Notes under the pieces: generated by a model
What the model saw: the letters and a program-made list of their open reading frames with translations, nothing else
The model's database searches: none
What the model was told of the DNA's origin: nothing
Program-made: the position numbers and the translations under genes
Origin: Alkalimonas amylolytica
GTDB lineage: Bacteria; Pseudomonadota; Gammaproteobacteria; Enterobacterales; Alteromonadaceae
DNA length: 64,000 nt
Assembly (NCBI RefSeq): GCF_900107845.1
Contig: NZ_FNRM01000008.1
Location: 62,001-126,000, forward strand
Reading direction: 5' to 3'
In this document: in pieces, positions 25,476 to 33,748 of the stretch
How the letters are laid out: each line of letters starts with the position of its first letter
Position numbering within the stretch: position 1 is the first letter of the stretch

Positions 25476-27927
25476 ATTCAAAGTTATAGCGAAACTCAAG
25501 ACCAAGTTGTCTTGGCTGACTTTGGTAACAGCGTGCCATGGAGTCACCTGTTGTCGGGTCCACCAGACCTAAGGTGGTATTCAGTGGTTGATAGGTCACT
25601 GCCTGACAGTACCCCTTATCCAACAGATTTTTTGCAAACAGCGTGAGATCCCATGCACCTAAATCATCAGAAATACCAAGACGAAGATTCACCAGGCCAT
25701 AACCAGGGCGCATGGTTGAAGGGTTATTATCCGTTACCCCAGAAGGCCGACGCTTGCCAAGGTACTGATACTCGCCCCGTACAAACCACTCTTTGTTTTG
25801 ACCAAAATAATCTCGCCACTCCATCGAGTTGGAAAATTGCCACCGGGGCGAAAAGTTATTCGGGGTTCCTGTTAGATCCTGCTGTATATTGGAAGGAAAG
25901 CCGGGCAAGTTGGTACCATCCCTGTAGTCCAGAAACTTGGAATCCAGATAACTGCCACTCAACATAACAGATAAGTTATTGGTTGCGTAAAGATTAGCAT
26001 CCACCTCAACCCCTTGCTGGCGAAGCTCAGCAGCATTTAAAACCACGAAAGTCACACCATCAAACCGGCGATCCTGAAAATTTTTAAGGTTGGTACGAAA
26101 CAGGGTTGCGTTCACTGTACCTAAGCCTAAAAACCAGGACTTGAATCCCCACTCCAGGTTGGTAACCGTTTCAGAGTCAAAGACTCGCTTGTCCCCCAGC
26201 ACTTCGGAGCCAGACTCGGTATTAAAACCACCACCTTTGTACCCGGTGGAGGCAGTCAGGAAGGTCATAAAGTCATTGGTTGGCGCATAACGCAGAGTGG
26301 CCAGCCAGGTCACTTGATCGTCTTTAAATGCAAGCTCAGAACTTTCATTCACCCGAAGGTTAATGCCAAAGGGATTTGTGGCTGTGCGCGGGCCGGCAAT
26401 ATTGTTTCGGACATCATTGACGAAGTAGCCTGTTTTATCATCATTGGTGTAACGCACCCCGACAATGGCAGATACCTGGTCTGTGATATCATAGGTTCCT
26501 TGCGCAAAAACCGACATACTTTTCACATCCTGAGAAAAATTACTCAGAATCGCCTGCGTCTGGGGTCCATTTAAACAAGCTCCAGCCGCTGCTCCCGCGG
26601 TATTTAGCGCATTACCAAAGGCCGTTGCTGTATCGACCCCACCGGACAGGTTGGCTCTAAACACTGTATTCCAGACATTGTTGTGTAAGGCCAGGGAACA
26701 AAAGTCCGCCCCCAAATTAAACCACTGATCAATATCGTATGATTCCTGATAGTAGTAGAGTCCGGCAACATAGTTAAATGGGCCATCGAATGAAGAGAGC
26801 AATTGAAGCTCCTGCGAAAAGGTTTGTGCTGCATAGTCAGTCACCCGGGGCAGCAATTCTGCAGGTAAGCGAATGGGCGTTTCATAGGTGAAGTTATTCC
26901 ACTTTCGCATGGCAGTGATGGAGCGGTAGCTGTATTGCCCGTGATCCCAGGCTACATCGAGCGACAACCCCCGCTGTTCATCCACTGCATCGTCCTCGTG
27001 GATCTGATTTAATCTGCGGTCAAACTCATTCGACACATTGGGGAGCGGTCCGGTAAAGCCATTAACCAGTTTATCCGGCGTTATCTCCGGATCCAAAATA
27101 AACGAAATCGCACTCAAATATCTCGGCTGCACAGAGTCTGCAATCACACTGCTGGCACTGCCATTATTGTTAATTCGCTTCCAGTCAGCCCGCAAACTTG
27201 CATCCGCTTTCCCTATTGGAAAAACCAGCGAGCCTCTTACCCCAATGTCCTGCCAACGTCCAATATCCGTTTCAGAATATTCGCTATAGGCAAAGCCATC
27301 TTGCTTGGAGTAGTGCATCGACATTCGCCCAGAAACCGATTCATTTAAGGCCCGGTCCAGGGTAACTCCGCCATAACGCAAAGAGTCCGAGCCAATGCCA
27401 GCCCAAACTCTGGTGGTATTATCACCAGCGGCTTTTGCGGTGCGTATATTCAATGCGCCCATGGAGGCATTGCGTCCAAACAAGGTTCCCTGAGGGCCCC
27501 GCAGCACCTCCACTGCCTCAATATCTTCAAGCTTGCCAACAATAGCCCCAGGCCGTGGAATATAAACACCATCAATAAAAACAGCGACGCTTGGTTCCAG
27601 GCCATTCGAACCGGACGTCCCTACCCCACGGATGGCAATGCGGTTACTCGCTACCTGGCTGGAACGCGTCAATGTCAGGTTTGGAACATAGGCGCCTAAC
27701 TCCTGCATATCGGTAATACCTGCCCTCTCAATAAAGTCCGCACCGTAAGCACTCATTGCAATGGGTACTTCCTGTATACTTTCGGTTCGCCTGGTGGCTG
27801 TAACCTGTATCACCTCTACTTGCTTGGCTTCATCTACTTCTTCAATTTGATCTATCGCTTGTCCTAGAGCTGCGCCTGAAACCAGAATTACAGACAGAGC
27901 TGACATATACGTATAATTATGTTGCAC
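25474..27927 (-). CDS. TonB-dependent outer-membrane receptor
   Basis: 817 residues from a GTG at 27927, chosen because AAAGGAG lies 7 bases before it; the longer ATG frame (27954) would place this ribosome site inside the coding region. A signal peptide (SALSVILVSGAALGQA) precedes the TonB box region (VEVIQVTATRRTES), a plug domain (EVPIAMSAYGADFIERAG, IAIRGVGTSGSN, VEVLRGPQGTLFGRNASMGALNI split by segments) and a 22-strand-type barrel ending in ...LGLEFRYNFE with the terminal aromatic Phe needed for assembly. The layout is that of the large Caulobacter/Xanthomonas-type receptors for carbohydrates, lignin products or other organic substrates. The substrate is unknown. Its control region is duplicated ahead of the acid phosphatase gene. 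Confidence 0.88.
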   Translation of the reverse strand: MQHNYTYMSALSVILVSGAALGQAIDQIEEVDEAKQVEVIQVTATRRTESIQEVPIAMSAYGADFIERAGITDMQELGAYVPNLTLTRSSQVASNRIAIRGVGTSGSNGLEPSVAVFIDGVYIPRPGAIVGKLEDIEAVEVLRGPQGTLFGRNASMGALNIRTAKAAGDNTTRVWAGIGSDSLRYGGVTLDRALNESVSGRMSMHYSKQDGFAYSEYSETDIGRWQDIGVRGSLVFPIGKADASLRADWKRINNNGSASSVIADSVQPRYLSAISFILDPEITPDKLVNGFTGPLPNVSNEFDRRLNQIHEDDAVDEQRGLSLDVAWDHGQYSYRSITAMRKWNNFTYETPIRLPAELLPRVTDYAAQTFSQELQLLSSFDGPFNYVAGLYYYQESYDIDQWFNLGADFCSLALHNNVWNTVFRANLSGGVDTATAFGNALNTAGAAAGACLNGPQTQAILSNFSQDVKSMSVFAQGTYDITDQVSAIVGVRYTNDDKTGYFVNDVRNNIAGPRTATNPFGINLRVNESSELAFKDDQVTWLATLRYAPTNDFMTFLTASTGYKGGGFNTESGSEVLGDKRVFDSETVTNLEWGFKSWFLGLGTVNATLFRTNLKNFQDRRFDGVTFVVLNAAELRQQGVEVDANLYATNNLSVMLSGSYLDSKFLDYRDGTNLPGFPSNIQQDLTGTPNNFSPRWQFSNSMEWRDYFGQNKEWFVRGEYQYLGKRRPSGVTDNNPSTMRPGYGLVNLRLGISDDLGAWDLTLFAKNLLDKGYCQAVTYQPLNTTLGLVDPTTGDSMARCYQSQPRQLGLEFRYNFE

Positions 27928-28055
27928 TTGCTTTCTCCTTTGAAAGTTCTGCATGCTCGCTTTGCTACCACTAAGTAGGTAAAGCAAGTACAACCCTAGT
28001 CAGTCCACGCACTATAATCTTGGTTTTAAAGTGCGATTTATTGCTTCAACAGGAC
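27913..28055 (-). repeat. Duplicated control region, copy 1 (upstream of the receptor)
   Basis: About 143 bases that match 28961-29100, in the same orientation, with scattered differences. It holds the first codons, the ribosome site and the presumed promoter of the receptor gene. A 19-base block (28025-28043, TTTAAAGTGCGATTTATTG) is identical in both copies and lies about 98 bases upstream of the GTG. Confidence 0.75.
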
Positions 28056-28106
28056 TTTACCGATCACCAAGGCCAAAGAGACAACGCCAAGGGGGTCTCA
28101 TGGATG

Positions 28107-28865
28107 TCAGAGCACACCAGGAATCCGTTGGGAAAGTGCTGCTGCTTCAGCCGCACAATCCCGGTTTGGCCCTGAATTTTTTGCACGGGCCCTCGCCAGC
28201 TCTTGTCGCGCCACTTCGACGTCCTCACGGAACTCAGGTACAGACTGCAGTCGCGCAACAGTTGCCGCCCCCAAATGACGCCCCTGCAGGATGTCGCTTA
28301 GCCAGTGCACATTGCACACCAATCGACTCTCGCCATAACTTCTGCCACGCATCAGCACAGCATCGGTAGAGTCAGGTGCAACTTCAGCCAGTACCAGTGC
28401 TGCTGCCCACCCCAGTGCTGTATGACCTGACGGGTAGGAGCCACTGCGAGGTCCACGCAACTGATCTTCATCGTCCGGCGAACAGGTACTCTGTTTCAGC
28501 GCCATAAAAGGACGTGCCCGGCTGTAATGGAACTTGGCTGCATTGGTGGAGTTGACAGCATCCATCATGGTTCGCTGCAACAGTTGGAATAAACGGGGGG
28601 TATCCTCAGCCGTGATAGCTACCCCCAATGCGCAATCAAAAGTGCCAAGCGCATGAGCACGATCCAAGTCAGCATCACTTGCCGCCAACTCCCAACGAGG
28701 AGAACCACGCAATGCTTTTGCATCGAGCTGGATTTGTTGATCCAAAGCAAAAGCAGCAGAGTCTCCAGCCGGGTAAGGAGGCAACAGTGCCATGCTGCTT
28801 GGAAGCTCATCCTTGGTCAGATAGCCAACAAAATAGCCTGGCATGGCTTCTGGCACATCGCGCAT
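28107..28865 (-). CDS. Class A acid phosphatase (PAP2/PhoN-type), N-terminus disrupted
   Basis: 252 residues from the first in-frame ATG. The full class A non-specific acid phosphatase signature is present: KFHYSRARPF (K-x6-RP), SGSYPSGHTALG (PSGH) and SRLVCNVHWLSD (SR-x5-H-x3-D). It hydrolyses organic phosphomonoesters, normally in the periplasm. The frame is open upstream of this ATG and encodes ...ILAAFILSGC, a clear lipoprotein signal, but has no start codon; a one-base change restores a GTG start at 28975 (see the next entry). The intended product is therefore probably a periplasmic lipoprotein, and the ATG form would stay in the cytoplasm. It shares a duplicated control region with the TonB receptor just downstream, suggesting a joint role in obtaining phosphate or an organic phosphate compound. 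Confidence 0.82.
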   Translation of the reverse strand: MRDVPEAMPGYFVGYLTKDELPSSMALLPPYPAGDSAAFALDQQIQLDAKALRGSPRWELAASDADLDRAHALGTFDCALGVAITAEDTPRLFQLLQRTMMDAVNSTNAAKFHYSRARPFMALKQSTCSPDDEDQLRGPRSGSYPSGHTALGWAAALVLAEVAPDSTDAVLMRGRSYGESRLVCNVHWLSDILQGRHLGAATVARLQSVPEFREDVEVARQELARARAKNSGPNRDCAAEAAALSQRIPGVL

Positions 28866-28975
28866 GCCTATCCGCTCACCGGCTGGTGCCTCGGATGGCT
28901 TCGGTATCTGAGTACAACCCGATAAGATGAATGCAGCTAAAATGCAAACAAAGGATATTTATAATAATGTTGCAC
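28866..28975 (-). pseudogene. Frameshifted lipoprotein signal peptide of the acid phosphatase
   Basis: Read from GTG 28975 (GGAG 7 bases upstream, same GTG-CAA-CAT codons as the receptor gene), the frame hits a stop after 12 codons. If the A-run at 28958-28960 had one more A, the frame would read MQHYYKISFVCILAAF then ILSGC and join the phosphatase without a break, giving a textbook lipobox. It is either a true deletion in a homopolymer or a sequencing/assembly error. Confidence 0.65.
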
Positions 28976-29100
28976 TTTCTTTCTCCTTTAAAAGTTTTGT
29001 AGGCTTACTTTATCCAGCCGGAGATAAAGCTCATGCAACACTAATCAGTCTCTGGATTCTCGTCTTGGCTTTAAAGTGCGATTTATTGTTTCAGCAGGAC
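28961..29100 (-). repeat. Duplicated control region, copy 2 (upstream of the acid phosphatase)
   Basis: Direct-repeat partner of 27913-28055. The exact 19-base block lies at 29070-29088, about 95 bases before GTG 28975. Ribosome site and initial codons are also shared. Bases 29101-29219 beyond it show nothing further that I can name. Confidence 0.75.
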
Positions 29101-29219
29101 CATTTCAAACGACTGAAGCATCCATGCGAACAAAACATTGTCCTCAGACATCAAGCAAAAACACCGAATAGCTAGTAAGCTGTCATCAATAATTCATCAA
29201 AAAATGTTAGGTGTCAGCT

Positions 29220-29540
29220 ATGACAACAGCCCACAAAGAGAAGAGGTTCGAAAGCTTCAAAGAATTTTATCCGTTTTATTTGCAGGAGCATTCAAACCGG
29301 GTGTGTCGCAGGCTGCATGTGGTAGGTAGCACCCTGGTGCTGCTGGTGTTGTTTACTGCGGTGTTAACTAGTCAATGGATTTGGTTATGGGCCTTACCGG
29401 TGTTCGGTTATGGCTTTGCCTGGGTCGGTCATTTCTTTTTTGAGAAAAACAAGCCGGCGACCTTTAAGTACCCACTTTACAGTCTGCTGGGTGATTGGGT
29501 GATGTATAAAGATGTGCTGACAGGGAAAATCCCCTGGTAA
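29220..29540 (+). CDS. DUF962 (Mpo1-like) small membrane protein
   Basis: 106 residues from ATG 29220, with AGGTG 6 bases upstream; a GTG 9 bases earlier is possible. It matches the DUF962/Mpo1-like family: FKEFYPFYLQEHSNRVCRRLH at the N-terminus (with conserved His), two hydrophobic helices (STLVLLVLFTAVL, WIWLWALPVFGYGFAWVGHF) and FFEKNKPATFKYPLYSLLGDW. In yeast Mpo1 is an iron-dependent dioxygenase that alpha-oxidises long-chain 2-hydroxy fatty acids; the conserved His residues here are compatible, but bacterial members are uncharacterised. Convergent with the CBS gene that follows after only one base. Confidence 0.82.
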   Translation: MTTAHKEKRFESFKEFYPFYLQEHSNRVCRRLHVVGSTLVLLVLFTAVLTSQWIWLWALPVFGYGFAWVGHFFFEKNKPATFKYPLYSLLGDWVMYKDVLTGKIPW

Positions 29541-29969
29541 TCAGGCTTTGGTTGCCTGTTTTGGCTGCAGGGCAAAACGCAACACATCCTTCCAGGACAC
29601 AATGCCGAGCAAACGCTGTTCAGAATCAACCACCGGCAAGCAGCCGATGTTGTATTGCAACAGCAAGTTAGCTGCATCTTTGATACTGGTTTTATCGTTG
29701 ACGGTAAAGACCGGTGACGTCATCACATGCCGCACCTTGCGACTGCGGATGTAATTCTCGACACTGGTTTCAAAAGCAGAGTCCATCACCGGGCTGAGCG
29801 CCCGGAAATAGTCTTTCACTGAAATAATACCTTGCAACCGACCCGAACTATCCACCACCGGCAGGTGTTGAAACTTTGCTGCCGAAAACACTTCGCGCAG
29901 CGAGGATAAACTGGCATCCTCGGTAGTAGTCAGCACTTTGCGGCTCATAATAGCACCAATCCTGCTCAT
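29541..29969 (-). CDS. CBS-domain pair protein downstream of pilU
   Basis: 142 residues from ATG 29969, which has AGGAGG three bases upstream; an ATG at 29984 lies directly against a hairpin and has no ribosome site. Two CBS motifs (IMSRKVLTTTEDASLSSL to GIISVKDYFRAL, and VRHVMTSPVFTVNDKTSI to GIVSWKDVLRFAL) form one Bateman module that probably binds an adenine nucleotide. It follows pilT-pilU in the same direction, 27 bases after pilU, an arrangement I associate with marine gammaproteobacteria; a link to pilus retraction or to cellular energy sensing is inference. Confidence 0.83.
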   Translation of the reverse strand: MSRIGAIMSRKVLTTTEDASLSSLREVFSAAKFQHLPVVDSSGRLQGIISVKDYFRALSPVMDSAFETSVENYIRSRKVRHVMTSPVFTVNDKTSIKDAANLLLQYNIGCLPVVDSEQRLLGIVSWKDVLRFALQPKQATKA

Positions 29970-29984
29970 AGCCCTCCTAAGCAT

Positions 29985-30010
29985 AAACCGGATGCTTAAG
30001 CATCCGGTTT
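29985..30010 (-). terminator. Perfect hairpin at the pilU stop codon
   Basis: Bases 29985-29995 and 30000-30010 are perfect 11-base complements (AAACCGGATGC and its reverse) around TTAA. The loop contains the pilU stop codon. There is no strong U-run after it, so it may be a partial terminator or 3' stabiliser between pilU and the CBS gene. Confidence 0.55.
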
Positions 30011-31120
30011 ATCAAAGCCTTCGATGGTGACGCCGGACAATAAACCAGAGCCACGGGTATCGTTGCTGCGCAGTTTGATCATTAGACGCAGATCATTCGG
30101 TGAATCAGCATGGTGCAGTGCATCGGCATAGCTGATTTGACCACGCTCGTACAGGTCGTACAGCGCCTGATCAAAGGTCTGCATGCCAAGCTCACGCGAT
30201 TTCGCCATCAACGCTTTGATTTCCCCGACCTGCCCACGGGAAATTAAATCCGCTACCAGTGGCGAGTTCAGTAAGACCTCAATGGCAGCTACCCGGCCGG
30301 TCCCATCCGCTGTAGGCACCAACTGCTGCGCCACAATAGCACGCAAATTCAACGATAAATCAAACAACAGCTTCTGATGCATTTCTTTCGGCACCAGGTG
30401 CATGATACGATCAATGGCCTGGTTGGCATTGTTGGCGTGTAAGGTAGCCACACACAAGTGACCGGTTTCAGCAAAGGATAATGCATACTCCATGGTTTGC
30501 ATATCCCGCACCTCACCGATCAGAATCACATCCGGTGCCTGACGCAACGAGCTTTTTAACGCTGCGGAAAAAGACTCGGTATCGATGCCGACTTCTCGCT
30601 GAGTAATAAGGCTTTTATGGTGCTCGTGCACAAACTCAATGGGGTCTTCAATAGTCAGAATATGGCCCTTGGCATTGCGGTTACGATAGCCCAGCAGCGC
30701 CGCCAAAGAGGTAGATTTACCGGTACCAGTACCACCAACAAAAAGCACCAACCCTCGTTTGGACATAATGATTTCTTTTAAAATAGGCGGTAAACCCAGG
30801 TCGTCGGCATTAGGAATATCCGTTACAATGCGCCGAACCACCATGCCAGCCTGATCACGCTGCCAAAATGCCGATATCCGAAAACGACCAGCCTGATTGG
30901 CGATAGCAAAGTTACACTCTTTGCTGGTAACAAACTCCTGCTTCTGCTTTTCCGTCATCGCCGACACTACCAGCTGAAAAGAGTCGTCTTCCGATAAAGG
31001 CTGTTCAGCAATGGGCAACAATTCACCATTAATTTTAGCGGCCACCGGCATGCCTGCCGTGACAAACATATCCGAGGCACCTTTATCCACCATAACTTGC
31101 AAAAATTCGGTCAGTTGCAT
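29996..31120 (-). CDS. pilU: Type IV pilus retraction ATPase PilU
   Basis: 374 residues, PilT-like secretion ATPase. N-terminal PAS-like part (MQLTEFLQVMVDKGASDMFVT split by segments), Walker A VGGTGTGKSTS, Asp box ILTIEDPIEFVH, Walker B DVILIGEVRDMQTME and the His box ETGHLCVATLHANNA are all present. The longer C-terminal tail (GSGLLSGVTIEGFDKPDA) distinguishes PilU from PilT. PilU assists PilT in depolymerising the pilus. AAGGAG lies 5 bases before the ATG and pilT is 9 bases upstream, so both are co-transcribed. Confidence 0.94.
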   Translation of the reverse strand: MQLTEFLQVMVDKGASDMFVTAGMPVAAKINGELLPIAEQPLSEDDSFQLVVSAMTEKQKQEFVTSKECNFAIANQAGRFRISAFWQRDQAGMVVRRIVTDIPNADDLGLPPILKEIIMSKRGLVLFVGGTGTGKSTSLAALLGYRNRNAKGHILTIEDPIEFVHEHHKSLITQREVGIDTESFSAALKSSLRQAPDVILIGEVRDMQTMEYALSFAETGHLCVATLHANNANQAIDRIMHLVPKEMHQKLLFDLSLNLRAIVAQQLVPTADGTGRVAAIEVLLNSPLVADLISRGQVGEIKALMAKSRELGMQTFDQALYDLYERGQISYADALHHADSPNDLRLMIKLRSNDTRGSGLLSGVTIEGFDKPDA

Positions 31121-31129
31121 ACGGTCTCC

Positions 31130-32182
31130 TTACATCCGCCCCATGGTACCAAAGGTGTTCTTATCCTGCGCTTTGCTTTGAGCATCTTTTTGCGACACCA
31201 TGCCACGATTCACCAGATTGACCAGACACTGATCCATGGTTTGCATACCGTGCGAAGCACCGGTCTGGATCACCGAGTACATTTGAGCAATTTTATCTTC
31301 CCGGATCAGGTTACGGATGGCGGGTACCCCTATCATAATTTCATGGGCTGCAACCCGGCCGCCGCCAATTTTTTTCAGCAGGGTTTGCGAAATAACGGCC
31401 CGCAACGACTCCGAGAGCATGGAGCGAACCATGTCTTTTTCTTCACCTGGGAACACATCAATGATACGGTCAATGGTTTTTGGTGCCGAGGTGGTGTGCA
31501 AAGTACCAAACACCAGATGACCAGTTTCCGCTGCAGTCATCGCCAGTCGGATGGTTTCCAGATCCCGTAATTCACCAACCAGAATCACATCGGGATCTTC
31601 CCGCAACGCCGAGCGCAGCGCATTGCTAAAGCTATGAGTGTCGCGGTGCACTTCCCGTTGGTTGATCAGCGACAATTTATTCTGATGCACAAATTCTATC
31701 GGATCCTCGATGGTCAAAATATGATCGTGGCGCGTGGTATTGATGTAATCAATCATGGCCGCCAAGGTGGTACTCTTACCCGAGCCCGTTGGCCCGGTAA
31801 CCAACACCAGGCCACGTGGATTTTCCGAAATCGTTTTAAAAATATCCGGCGCTGCCAAATCATCCAGTGTTAGTACATCGCTTGGAATAGTACGAAACAC
31901 GGCGGCCGCACCACGGTTTTGTACAAAGGCATTGACCCGGAAGCGGGCCAGATTCGGCACTTCAAAAGAAAAGTCCGTTTCCAGATTTTCTTCGTATTCT
32001 TTTCGTTGCTTATCAGTCATAATTTCATACACAAGGGCATGAACTTCTTTATGATTCAAGGCAGGAATATTGAGTTTTCGGACATCGCCATCCACCCGGA
32101 TCAGTGGTGGAACCCCGGCAGACAGGTGTAAATCCGATGCTTTGTGTTGCACACTAAATGCCAGTAACTCAGTAATATCCAT
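31130..32182 (-). CDS. pilT: Type IV pilus twitching-motility ATPase PilT
   Basis: 350 residues from ATG 32182 (MDITELLAFSVQHKASDLHL, the usual PilT N-terminus); a GTG four codons upstream is less likely. Walker A GPTGSGKSTT, Asp box ILTIEDPIEFVHQ, Walker B DVILVGELRDLETI, His box ETGHLVFGTLHTTSA and the retraction-specific AIRNLIRE motif (GVPAIRNLIRED) are all present. It powers pilus retraction for twitching and DNA uptake. Divergent from yggS with a 29-base gap, the standard arrangement in gammaproteobacteria. Confidence 0.96.
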   Translation of the reverse strand: MDITELLAFSVQHKASDLHLSAGVPPLIRVDGDVRKLNIPALNHKEVHALVYEIMTDKQRKEYEENLETDFSFEVPNLARFRVNAFVQNRGAAAVFRTIPSDVLTLDDLAAPDIFKTISENPRGLVLVTGPTGSGKSTTLAAMIDYINTTRHDHILTIEDPIEFVHQNKLSLINQREVHRDTHSFSNALRSALREDPDVILVGELRDLETIRLAMTAAETGHLVFGTLHTTSAPKTIDRIIDVFPGEEKDMVRSMLSESLRAVISQTLLKKIGGGRVAAHEIMIGVPAIRNLIREDKIAQMYSVIQTGASHGMQTMDQCLVNLVNRGMVSQKDAQSKAQDKNTFGTMGRM

Positions 32183-32211
32183 GACAATTCTCACTTAGTA
32201 CGATTGAATGT

Positions 32212-32910
32212 ATGAATACCATAGCAGAACGCTTGCAAAGCGCCTACCAACAAATTGCACAGCAATGCACTAAGCTTGGTTCAAACCCGGCTGATGTGCA
32301 ATTAATTGCGGTGAGTAAAACCAAGCCGGATGCCGACATTTTGTCCGCCTATCAAGCCGGACAACGCCATTTTGGTGAAAATTATCCGCAAGAGATGGCT
32401 GAAAAGGTTGCCGCACTGTCGCAGTTCAAGGAGATCTGTTGGCATTTTATTGGCCCTTTGCAATCAAATAAAACCCGGCTGGTGGCAGAGCATGCGACCT
32501 GGTGCCATAGCCTGGACCGGCTCAAAATTGCCAGTCGCCTGTCCGCACAACGACCTGAGTACTTGCCCCCCTTGAAAGTATTGCTGCAAGTGAATATCAG
32601 CGGCGAAGTGAGCAAAGCGGGCATCAGCCCGGACCACGTCATCCCATTGGCAACAGAAGTAGCAGCTCTGCCGGGTCTTGAACTCAAAGGGTTGATGGCA
32701 ATCCCGGCTCCCACCGAACTAAAACCGGTTGAGCCTGCATTTGCCCGTATGCAGCAATTAAGTCAGGTGCTTAGAGCCAACTTTCCCCAGGCAAGCGAAC
32801 TGTCGATGGGGATGAGCGATGACTGGCAGTTGGCTCTAAAATATGGCGCAACTATGATACGATTAGGTACCGCAATTTTTGGCGCAAGGAATTATGAAAG
32901 ACATGAATGA
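32212..32910 (+). CDS. yggS: PLP-binding protein YggS (PLP homeostasis)
   Basis: 232 residues, a fold-type III PLP-binding barrel without substrate domain. The PLP lysine is in LIAVSKTKPDADI; other landmarks are GENYPQEMAEK, WHFIGPLQSNK, LLQVNISGEVSKAGI, LKGLMAIPAP and LSMGMSDDWQLALKYGATMIRLGTA, split here. Family members (YggS, PROSC/PLPHP) control PLP and amino-acid pools rather than catalysing a known reaction. It is first of the yggS-proC-yggT cluster and overlaps proC by 17 bases. Confidence 0.95.
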   Translation: MNTIAERLQSAYQQIAQQCTKLGSNPADVQLIAVSKTKPDADILSAYQAGQRHFGENYPQEMAEKVAALSQFKEICWHFIGPLQSNKTRLVAEHATWCHSLDRLKIASRLSAQRPEYLPPLKVLLQVNISGEVSKAGISPDHVIPLATEVAALPGLELKGLMAIPAPTELKPVEPAFARMQQLSQVLRANFPQASELSMGMSDDWQLALKYGATMIRLGTAIFGARNYERHE

Positions 32911-33718
32911 CAACATGGTTGCCTTTATTGGTGCCGGTAATATGGCACGCTGCGTGATTGCAGCCATGGTCAAATCGGGTTATCCGGCCAGCAATATCAT
33001 TGCCAGCAACCGCACCGAACCTAAACTAAAGGCTTTAGCCGCCGATTATGGCATTCAGACCACGCTGGATAATCTGACTGCCGTGCAAAAAGCCGATGTC
33101 ATTGTGCTGGCGGTAAAGCCGCAAATGATGGGCGATGTCTGTGGGCAACTGATTGAGCAGGCACCTGAAATTAAAGAAAAACTCTTTGTCACCGTAGCCG
33201 CCGGTTTACCGGTTAGCCGTTATGAAAGCTGGCTTGGCGAAGTACGTTTAGTACGCAGCATGCCCAATACCCCATCCCTGGTTGGGCTGGGCGTGACCGG
33301 CCTTTTCCCCAGCCGCTGCTCCAATTACGAAAAAGCCTTTGTCGATGCTATGTTCAAAGGCACCGGCATGACGGTTTGGTTAGACAACGAAGCTGAGATC
33401 GATCATGTGATTGCCGTCACTGGCAGTTCACCCGCTTATTTCTTCTACTTCATGCAAGCTATGCAACAAGAAGCCGAAGCGTTAGGCTTTGCCCCGGAGC
33501 AAGCCAAAAAAATGGTGGCACAAACCGCTTTGGGTGCAGCTACCATGGCACTGGAAAGCGAGCATAGCTTTGCCGAATTGCGTGCTCAGGTGACCTCCAA
33601 AGGCGGTACTACCCATGAAGCGGTCACCAGCTTTGCCAGTGCCGGTTTGGAGCAGATGGTCAGCCAGGCCATGCAGGCCGCCATTCGCCGGGCCCGTGAG
33701 ATGGCGCAGACACTTTGA
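32894..33718 (+). CDS. proC: Pyrroline-5-carboxylate reductase
   Basis: 274 residues from ATG 32894 (AAGGA four bases upstream); the frame also opens at a TTG at 32879. The last step of proline synthesis: reduces P5C with NAD(P)H. An N-terminal Rossmann fold (VAFIGAGNMARCVIAAM) is followed by VLAVKPQMM, RSMPNTPSLVGLGVTG, and the helical dimerisation domain with VTGSSPAYFFYFMQAM and TSKGGTTHEAVTSFASAGLE. The start lies inside yggS, so translation is likely coupled. Confidence 0.96.
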   Translation: MKDMNDNMVAFIGAGNMARCVIAAMVKSGYPASNIIASNRTEPKLKALAADYGIQTTLDNLTAVQKADVIVLAVKPQMMGDVCGQLIEQAPEIKEKLFVTVAAGLPVSRYESWLGEVRLVRSMPNTPSLVGLGVTGLFPSRCSNYEKAFVDAMFKGTGMTVWLDNEAEIDHVIAVTGSSPAYFFYFMQAMQQEAEALGFAPEQAKKMVAQTALGAATMALESEHSFAELRAQVTSKGGTTHEAVTSFASAGLEQMVSQAMQAAIRRAREMAQTL

Positions 33719-33748
33719 TTGATAGGATAAAAAACTTTTGGGGACGCT

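Noticed and set aside
27928-27993. Longer N-terminus for the TonB-dependent receptor (start at 27954 or above)
   Set aside because: AAAGGAG lies inside this stretch and precedes the GTG at 27927, which begins a proper signal peptide.
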